From: Acidimicrobiales bacterium
GTDB lineage: Bacteria > Actinomycetota > Acidimicrobiia > Acidimicrobiales > RAAP-2
Length of the DNA: 10,065 nt
Direction of reading: 5' to 3'
NCBI GenBank assembly: GCA_030044045.1
Contig: JASHWO010000223.1
Location: forward strand, 1-10,065
Positions 5,782 through 10,065 of this stretch are shown piece after piece (position 1 is the stretch's first letter; each line of letters starts with the position of its first letter). The notes beneath the pieces are model-generated. The model was not told the origin of the DNA and did not search any database. It was given only the letters and a program-made list of their open reading frames with translations. The position numbers were made by a program, and so were the translations under genes.

Positions 5782-7070
5782 GGGATGCCCTGGTCGTCAT
5801 CCTCGACAACGCCATCGCGGGAACCCTCACCCGCCTGCCCCAAGGACGGCTCCGGTTCGACTACGACGACGACTATCGGCATCGGTCCGACGCGACGCCT
5901 TTGTCGCTGTCCATGCCGACCCAGGTCAGGTCCCATCCCGACAACGTCGTCACGCCTTGGCTCTGGGGCCTCCTCCCAGACAACGAGGCGGTTCTCGACC
6001 GATGGAGCCGCCAGTTCCATGTCTCGGCGTCGTCCCCGTTTGCGCTCCTCGGCTCACCGATCGGCGAGGACTGCGCCGGAGCTGTCCGCCTCGCGCCCCC
6101 CGATCAGGTCGACCGGATCCTCGCCCGGTCGGGCAACGTCGCATGGCTCACCGACGACCAGGTCGCCGAGCGCATCCGGGATCTTCGCGAGGACTCCACG
6201 TCCTGGCTCGGCCGATCGTTCACCGGCCAGTTCAGCCTGGCCGGTGCTCAGGCAAAGACCGCACTTTTGCAAATAGACAGCAAATTTGGTGTCCCCTCCG
6301 GATCGACCCCGACGACGCACATCCTCAAACCGGCGGTGTCGGGCTTCGACGATCACGACCTCAACGAGCATCTCTGTCTCGATGCGGCTCGACGAGCCGG
6401 TCTCTTGGCAGTCCGCACGACCATCGAACGCTTCGGTGGAGAGTCGGTTGTCATCGTCGACCGCTATGACCGTGTGATCCGCGGCGAGCAGATCATCCGG
6501 GTCCACCAGGAAGACCTCTGCCAAGCGCTCGGTGTGCCGCCCTCTCGCAAGTACCAGAACGAAGGTGGCCCGTCGCCGCGTGACATCGCCGGACTCTTCC
6601 GGCGCGCGATGCCCCCCCGCATCGCCGACGTCGCCGTCTGGAGGTTTGCCGACGCCCTGATCTGGAACTGGTTCCTCGCCGGAACCGACGCTCACGCCAA
6701 GAACTACTCCGTTCTGTTGGCGGGCAACCAGGTCCGCTTGGCACCGATGTACGACGTCGCGTCCGCACTGCCCTACGGGACCCACGAGAAGAAACTGCGC
6801 CTTGCGATGAGAATTGGTGGTGACTATCGGGTGTACCCCGACCGAAACAACTGGCTTGCAGCAGCGAAGGACCTCGCGATCGATCCCGACAACCTTGTCG
6901 CGAGAGTCCTCGAGATCGGTTCCGTCATCGCAGACTCGTTCGCAGAGGCCGCCAAGGCTCCATCGGTTCGGGCACTCCACCACCCCCTGCCAGTAACGCT
7001 CGTAGACTTGATCTCCGATCGAGCGACCAGATGCATGCGAGTGGCCGGCGTCGACCGCAAGGCGGTGTAG
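5778..7070 (+). CDS. hipA: HipA-type serine/threonine kinase toxin
   Basis: The 430-residue product is about the length of E. coli HipA (440) and collinear with it. The N-subdomain is present (WLWGLLPDNEAVLDRW, then IGEDCAGAVRL). Next comes the regulatory Ser loop FSLAGAQAKTALL with S153 at the place of the E. coli autophosphorylated Ser150, and THILKP with K184 as ATP lysine. RVHQEDLCQALG, AGTDAHAKNYS with D304 as catalytic base, and LAPMYDVASALPY with D326 as metal-binding Asp complete the kinase. Nothing essential is missing, so I expect an active toxin. E. coli HipA phosphorylates glutamyl-tRNA synthetase (GltX), raising ppGpp and producing dormancy; the close motif match suggests but does not prove the same target. 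It is translationally coupled to hipB. The C-terminal 40 residues are the least conserved-looking part. Confidence 0.95.
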   Translation: MRDALVVILDNAIAGTLTRLPQGRLRFDYDDDYRHRSDATPLSLSMPTQVRSHPDNVVTPWLWGLLPDNEAVLDRWSRQFHVSASSPFALLGSPIGEDCAGAVRLAPPDQVDRILARSGNVAWLTDDQVAERIRDLREDSTSWLGRSFTGQFSLAGAQAKTALLQIDSKFGVPSGSTPTTHILKPAVSGFDDHDLNEHLCLDAARRAGLLAVRTTIERFGGESVVIVDRYDRVIRGEQIIRVHQEDLCQALGVPPSRKYQNEGGPSPRDIAGLFRRAMPPRIADVAVWRFADALIWNWFLAGTDAHAKNYSVLLAGNQVRLAPMYDVASALPYGTHEKKLRLAMRIGGDYRVYPDRNNWLAAAKDLAIDPDNLVARVLEIGSVIADSFAEAAKAPSVRALHHPLPVTLVDLISDRATRCMRVAGVDRKAV

Positions 7071-7200
7071 TCGACGGAGCCGGTGCAGTTGACCCTCGAC
7101 CGACGTCCTGCCCTGGTGAGCTACTTCTTCTACTGGGCCTCGATGCGTGGGATGACGCCCCGGTACGGGGCCGTTCTGATGCCCACCGGACCCCCGCCGC

Positions 7201-7281
7201 CTACGCGGCCCGGTGGATGCTCATGCCGTGCATCTCGGTGATGACGGTCGGATCGAGGTCCCCGTGGGCCGGCCAGGACAT
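7201..7281 (-). pseudogene. Probable 3' end fragment of an unidentified gene
   Basis: A 26-codon stretch from ATG to TAG has nearly every third base G or C and an ordinary amino-acid mix ending in MHGMSIHRAA. No ribosome site precedes the ATG, and the eight in-frame codons upstream lose the GC bias, so the fragment seems joined to unrelated or frameshifted DNA. The flanking sequence on the same strand, one frame over, may be its former upstream part. I do not recognise the family; a recombinase or transposase tail is only a guess from context. Confidence 0.3.
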
Positions 7282-7527
7282 CCGGCTCTTCGAGCCACTT
7301 TGTAGCGCTGAGCTGGACGTTCTCGACGCGCTCGGCAAGGAATGCGCTAACCCCCCAACCGGGATCAGCAAGGAAGCTGCTGGTCACGGGCTCGTTCGTG
7401 GTCGAGAGGGGGAGGCGGCGGACGAAGAAACGGCTGTCTGGTGGCCAGGATCGGGAATCCCCCAACCGACCACCCAGTCGATGAGGCCCCGGGAACGAGC
7501 ACCCGGACGTTCTCACACCGTATTACT

Positions 7528-7555
7528 TTGGAACCCCCTATAATCCGGGTATATT
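7528..7555 (+). promoter_or_regulatory. Probable leaderless promoter of the abiE operon
   Basis: TTGGAA (7528-7533) and TATATT (7550-7555) are spaced 16 bp. The -10 ends 6 nt before the GTG at 7562, which puts the expected transcription start on the start codon. No Shine-Dalgarno sequence is present, consistent with a leaderless mRNA. A second, perfect -10 hexamer TATAAT (7539-7544) lies 11 bp upstream but lacks a good -35. The patch is clearly AT-rich compared with its surroundings. Confidence 0.6.
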
Positions 7556-7561
7556 GCAGTA

Positions 7562-8266
7562 GTGACCTACACGGCACCTATCGCACGCCTACAGGATCTG
7601 GCCCAGGAGCAGTGGGGACTCGTCACGCGCCGCCAGATCGAGGATGAAGGGCTGGCCTCCACCACCGTGGAGCGGCTGACGTCACCCGGCGGCGGCCTCG
7701 AACGCGTGGCCTACGGCGTGTACCGGTTGGCCGGGAGCCCCATCCCGGATCACCTCGACCTGCGCGCCGCCTGGCTCCAACTCGTTCCCCAGGTCCCAGT
7801 GTGGGCCCGCACCGCCGAACAAGGTGTCGTCTCCCACCGCTCGGCCGCTTCGCTGTATGGGCTGGGGGACCTTCCCGCCGACCGCCACGAGTTCACCGTT
7901 CCTCGACGCAAGCAGACCCGACGGCCTGATGTCCGCATCCACGTCCGGTCGCTGGAAGATGGAGAGTCGGTCGTTCGCGGTGGCCTCCCGGTGACCCGGC
8001 CCTCACGTATCGCCTCGGACCTGCTGGCCGAGCGTGAGGACCCGGAAGCCGTGGCCCGGGTGACCGCCGACGCCATCCGTCGTATCGACGAGTACCCGGG
8101 CACCTTCGTAGACGCCCTGGCTCCCCGCGCCCCCGCGTACGGGTTCCGCCGTGGCGATGGCCTCGGACTGCTGCGCTGGCTGCTCGACAAGGCGGGCGAT
8201 CCGGACCGTAATCGGTGGATCGACGAGGCCCTAGTCCACGTGGCGCGCAATAGGGCGGGTATGTGA
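7562..8266 (+). CDS. abiEi: AbiEi-family type IV antitoxin / winged-helix repressor
   Basis: The 234-residue protein begins with the AbiEi winged-helix domain (about 8-55): LQDLAQEQWGLVTRRQIEDE, then SSTVERL-like ASTTVERLTSPGG, and ERVAYGVYRLAGSP. The family C-terminal domain follows (VVSHRSAASLYGLGDLP, HEFTVPRR, GLPVTRPSRIASDLLA). In characterised AbiE systems AbiEi represses the operon by binding inverted repeats in the promoter and neutralises AbiEii without stable complex formation (type IV). The system aborts phage infection in Lactococcus and acts as toxin-antitoxin in Streptococcus. The GTG start is fixed by the promoter placement, and the N-terminal helix begins right after it. The stop overlaps the next GTG as GTGA (8263-8266), so the two genes are translationally coupled. 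The C-terminal 50 residues are unlike any motif I know. Confidence 0.9.
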   Translation: MTYTAPIARLQDLAQEQWGLVTRRQIEDEGLASTTVERLTSPGGGLERVAYGVYRLAGSPIPDHLDLRAAWLQLVPQVPVWARTAEQGVVSHRSAASLYGLGDLPADRHEFTVPRRKQTRRPDVRIHVRSLEDGESVVRGGLPVTRPSRIASDLLAEREDPEAVARVTADAIRRIDEYPGTFVDALAPRAPAYGFRRGDGLGLLRWLLDKAGDPDRNRWIDEALVHVARNRAGM

Positions 8267-9156
8267 CCGCCAGCGATCGCTATACCACCCCGGCCGCCTT
8301 CCGGCGGGCCCTGACGGACCGGCTCAAGGTCGCCGCCAGGGAAGGGCGTTGGACCCTGCAGCAGATGCACCGGCAGGTGGCCTACGACCGGCTGATCGAG
8401 CGCCTGTACCTCATCGATGACGGATGGATCGTCAAGGGCGCTACCGCACTCCTTGCCCGGGAGCTCGGGGTACGCGGCAGTCTGGACGTCGATCTCTACC
8501 GAGAGGTCGCCAGAGAAGTGGCCGAGGAGGAGCTCCGACAGGCGGCCGCAAGCAACATCGGAGACTGGTTCACCTTCGGCATCGGCGGCGGAACGGCGAT
8601 CGGTGACAGTGCCGTGCGGCTACCCGTAGATGCCCGTATCGGCACCACCACGTGGGTGGCGTTCCATGTCGACCTGGTGGGAAGCGACCTGCGGATGACC
8701 AGCCAACCCGAAGACGTGCCGCCGCTCGCCCGTGGCGTCATCCCTGAAGTGAACCAGCGGGGATACCGGGCCTACCCGCTGGTCGACCACATCGCCGACA
8801 AGGTGGCGGCGACCTACGAACACCACGGCGTCGAGGGCCGCCCGTCCACCCGCTATCGAGATCTCGTCGACCTGGTGGCCATCGTGACCGGGGGGACGAT
8901 CCAGGCCGCTGCACAGGATGCCGCACTCCGCTCGGAGTTCGCCCGACGGGGCCTGCCATGGCCCGAGACCTTCGACGTTCCCGATCGCTCACTGTGGGAA
9001 CGTGGCTACGCAGCGGAGGCGGCGCGTTCGCTCCTCGACACGGCCCGCACGCTCGACGAGGCGCTCTCCGTCGTGCGACCCTTCATCGATCCGCTATTCA
9101 CCGGCACGGCGACGGGATCGTGGGACCGTGCCACGCGGACTTGGGTCCCGTCGTGA
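8263..9156 (+). CDS. abiEii: AbiEii/AbiGii-family nucleotidyltransferase toxin
   Basis: The 297-residue protein has the DNA-polymerase-beta-like nucleotidyltransferase core of AbiEii. WIVKGATALLAR (K58-R66) stands for the GG-T-AL motif, with Ala60 in place of the usual second Gly. SLDVDLY carries the metal-binding pair D75 and D77. FHVDLV (D137) is the likely third carboxylate. DHIADKVAATYEH (K180) and RYRDLVDL (D200, D203) match the downstream K and R-x-K-D-x-x-D-L motifs, here with Arg for Lys. Related toxins (MenT of mycobacteria) add nucleotides to tRNA acceptor ends and block aminoacylation; AbiEii itself is GTP-binding. Activity here is likely, but the target is unknown. It is the second gene of the operon and starts with GTG overlapping the abiEi stop. 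A terminator-like hairpin and then tRNA-Arg follow. Confidence 0.92.
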   Translation: MTASDRYTTPAAFRRALTDRLKVAAREGRWTLQQMHRQVAYDRLIERLYLIDDGWIVKGATALLARELGVRGSLDVDLYREVAREVAEEELRQAAASNIGDWFTFGIGGGTAIGDSAVRLPVDARIGTTTWVAFHVDLVGSDLRMTSQPEDVPPLARGVIPEVNQRGYRAYPLVDHIADKVAATYEHHGVEGRPSTRYRDLVDLVAIVTGGTIQAAAQDAALRSEFARRGLPWPETFDVPDRSLWERGYAAEAARSLLDTARTLDEALSVVRPFIDPLFTGTATGSWDRATRTWVPS

Positions 9157-9190
9157 CCTCATCGGAGCAACGGTCCATCTCAACCCGGCG

Positions 9191-9220
9191 AGCCCCCCTG
9201 ACGGCGAGTTGGGGGTTTGT
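9191..9220 (+). terminator. Terminator-like hairpin after abiEii
   Basis: AGCCCCC (9191-9197) can pair with GGGGGTT (9211-9217) to give a 7-bp stem (one G-T pair) around a 13-nt loop, followed by a short T-rich run TTTGTAT. It lies 34 nt past the abiEii stop and just before the 3' end of the oppositely oriented tRNA gene, where a terminator would be useful. The T-tract is short, so efficiency is doubtful. Confidence 0.45.
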
Positions 9221-9224
9221 ATAG

Positions 9225-9298
9225 CGCGCTCGGAGGGATTCGAACCCCCAACCTTCTGATCCGTAGTCAGATGCTCTAGTCCGTTGAGCTACGAGCGC
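9225..9298 (-). tRNA. tRNA-Arg, anticodon ACG
   Basis: The minus strand folds into a complete cloverleaf of 74 nt. It has acceptor GCGCTCG with CGAGCGC, T8-A9, D stem GCTC with GAGC, and anticodon stem TCTGA with TCAGA around the loop CTACGGA. The T stem is GGGGG with CCCTC around TTCGAAT, and the discriminator is G. The loop gives anticodon ACG, read as ICG after A34 deamination, decoding CGU/CGC/CGA arginine codons. The 3' CCA is not encoded and must be added by CCA transferase. A weak -10-like TAGAGT lies about 38 nt upstream (plus-strand 9336-9341). Its 3' end faces the abiE/hipBA region, the usual orientation for an integration hotspot. Confidence 0.97.
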
Positions 9299-9378
9299 CG
9301 GTCGTGGTGCCGAGCCGTGGCCCGACTGAACAGCCACTCTACCGCCCCGGTCAGCCCACCCCGGTCGCCGCGGATGAC

Positions 9379-9384
9379 TACCGT
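9379..9384 (+). promoter_or_regulatory. Possible -10 element upstream of the CocE-type hydrolase gene
   Basis: TACCGT preceded by TGAC fits the loose TANNNT pattern of actinobacterial -10 boxes and lies 53 nt before the ATG at 9438. No clear -35 is seen. It is offered only as a candidate in the 139-bp gap between the divergent tRNA and this gene. Confidence 0.25.
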
Positions 9385-9437
9385 GCCATCAGGGCTCGGA
9401 GGGACGGGCAGCGGCACAGGAATCGGGAACGGACGGG

Positions 9438-10065
9438 ATGGGGCGGAGCCAGAGCACAGCCACGGCGCGGCGGCAAGTCCCGCTGCTCGTCGCCACCGCC
9501 ACCATGCTCCTGCCGATCTTCGTCGCCATCACCCCGGTGCCGGCCGCCGCCGCTACCCACCACCCCACTCCCCGCCGGGCCGCGGCAGCGGCCGCGGCGA
9601 CCACCACCACCACCCCGCCCACACCCAACGCCCGGGCCACCTTCACCGCCCGCGGTTCCATCGGCCAGGCCTACGTGGTGGGCGCCACCCCGGGCGAGCA
9701 CCTGGTACTGGTCGACAGCCGCGACAAGGTGGTCGGCAAAGGCACGGCCGACCGCGACGGCAGCCTCATCGTGCGGGGCCTGGCCCCCGGCCCCGGCTAT
9801 CAGGTGCGGGGCGTGGAGGGCCCCACCGTCGCCGCCAGCCCCCGGTTCTCCGTCCTGGGCCCGGGCACAGCCAGCACCCCGCCGACGAGCTTCTACTCGG
9901 ACCAGCACCTCCACGCCGGCCTGAACTACCTCACCATGCGCGACGGGATCGAGCTGGCGGCCACCGTCCGCCTGCCGCCGGGCAAGACCCTGGCCGACGG
10001 CCCATTCCCCACGGTGATCGAGTACTCGGGCTACCCCATCGCCGCCCCGGGCAGCCTCATCACAG
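9438..10065 (+). CDS. Secreted CocE/NonD-type serine hydrolase (X-Pro dipeptidyl-peptidase S15 family), N-terminal part, truncated by the window
   Basis: From ATG 9438 the frame stays open to the window edge (209 full codons). Residues 1 to about 39 form a signal peptide: ARRQ near the N-terminus, a hydrophobic run (PLLVATATMLLPIFVAITPV), then PAAAA as the likely cleavage region. The RR pair is only a partial match to a Tat motif. An Ala/Thr/Pro-rich linker follows (about 48-62, with a run of Thr), then a small beta-rich domain (AYVVGATPGEHLVLVDSRDK to GLAPGPGYQVRG). The family entry strand comes next, LNYLTMRDGIELAATVRLPP and FPTVIEYSGYP, diagnostic of CocE/NonD hydrolases, in which the oxyanion region follows Y-S-G-Y. 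The catalytic Ser, Asp and His would lie beyond the window. Substrates in the family are acyl esters or X-Pro peptides; which applies here is unknown. GGAACGGACGGG before the ATG is a modest ribosome site. Confidence 0.88.
   Translation, partial: MGRSQSTATARRQVPLLVATATMLLPIFVAITPVPAAAATHHPTPRRAAAAAAATTTTTPPTPNARATFTARGSIGQAYVVGATPGEHLVLVDSRDKVVGKGTADRDGSLIVRGLAPGPGYQVRGVEGPTVAASPRFSVLGPGTASTPPTSFYSDQHLHAGLNYLTMRDGIELAATVRLPPGKTLADGPFPTVIEYSGYPIAAPGSLIT

Larger units (their letters stand above)
7071..7561. other. 491-bp gap without an intact gene; apparent mosaic of gene fragments
   Basis: No full-length gene is convincing on either strand. Minus strand 7201-7281 reads MSWPAHGDLDPTVITEMHGM then SIHRAA and a stop, with 25 of 26 sense codons ending in G or C, like the 3' end of a real gene. 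Farther upstream on the same strand, in a frame shifted by one, FLADPGWGVSAFLAERVENV then QLSATKWLEEPD is also protein-like, as if one gene carried a frameshift. On the plus strand, 7083-7190 gives another plausible stretch (RPALVSYFFYWASMRG) with no recognised family and a quick stop. I could not name a family for any piece. The right end holds the abiE promoter. Confidence 0.4.

Noticed and set aside
6054..6983. Minus-strand frame (about 309 codons) opposite hipA
   Set aside because: It is a shadow of the hipA reading frame, whose kinase motifs are unmistakable.
7130..7516. Minus-strand 128-codon frame in the hipBA-abiE spacer as an intact gene
   Set aside because: Coding-like bias holds in only part of the frame and switches to another frame near 7281; no start signal or known domain. 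It is better described as debris.
9304..9924. Plus-strand frame of 206 codons overlapping the hydrolase start
   Set aside because: The translation is Pro/Arg/Ser-rich low complexity; the overlapping frame from 9438 has a signal peptide and CocE-family motifs.

Overview
The window is GC-rich DNA with strong G/C bias at third codon positions, GTG starts, apparently leaderless genes and a mycothiol-dependent-enzyme relative. This points to an actinobacterium. An Acidimicrobiia-like or other deep-branching lineage is a guess from overall style, not something the sequence proves.

Layout. (1) Positions 1-2249: the 3' part of a long gene whose start lies outside the window. It joins the C-terminal end of an endonuclease Q (TIGR00375/EndoQ) domain to a complete UvrD/PcrA-type superfamily 1A helicase. 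(2) 2275-2796: a small SRPBCC/AHSA1-like protein 25 nt downstream, perhaps co-transcribed. (3) 2797-3047: a gap with a possible minus-strand coding relic. (4) 3048-3611: a maleylpyruvate-isomerase/DinB-fold (MDMPI) mycothiol-dependent enzyme. (5) About 3670-3790, minus: a probable transposase C-terminal remnant. (6) 3793-5333, minus: a small P-loop kinase preceded by a fructosamine/ketosamine-3-kinase family gene. (7) 5334-5499: a divergent intergenic region with a promoter and an array of related half-sites. (8) 5500-7070: a complete hipB-hipA type II toxin-antitoxin operon. (9) 7071-7561: a 491-bp stretch without an intact gene, holding apparent gene fragments. (10) 7562-9156: an abiEi-abiEii type IV toxin-antitoxin/abortive-infection operon with a leaderless-type promoter and a terminator-like hairpin. 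(11) 9225-9298, minus: tRNA-Arg(ACG). (12) 9438-end: the secreted N-terminus of a CocE/NonD-type serine hydrolase.

How it fits together. The middle (about 3.6-9.2 kb) looks like accessory DNA. Two unrelated toxin-antitoxin modules sit in tandem, separated by gene debris, near a transposase scrap, and bounded on one side by a tRNA gene whose 3' end faces them. Both modules keep their recognisable catalytic residues and have translationally coupled, overlapping genes, so both look functional. The outer genes look like ordinary chromosomal functions (DNA repair, secreted hydrolase). I saw no clearly new system. The least ordinary items are the EndoQ-helicase fusion with a possible clamp-binding tail, the hipBA operator array, and the relic-rich toxin-antitoxin cluster beside tRNA-Arg.
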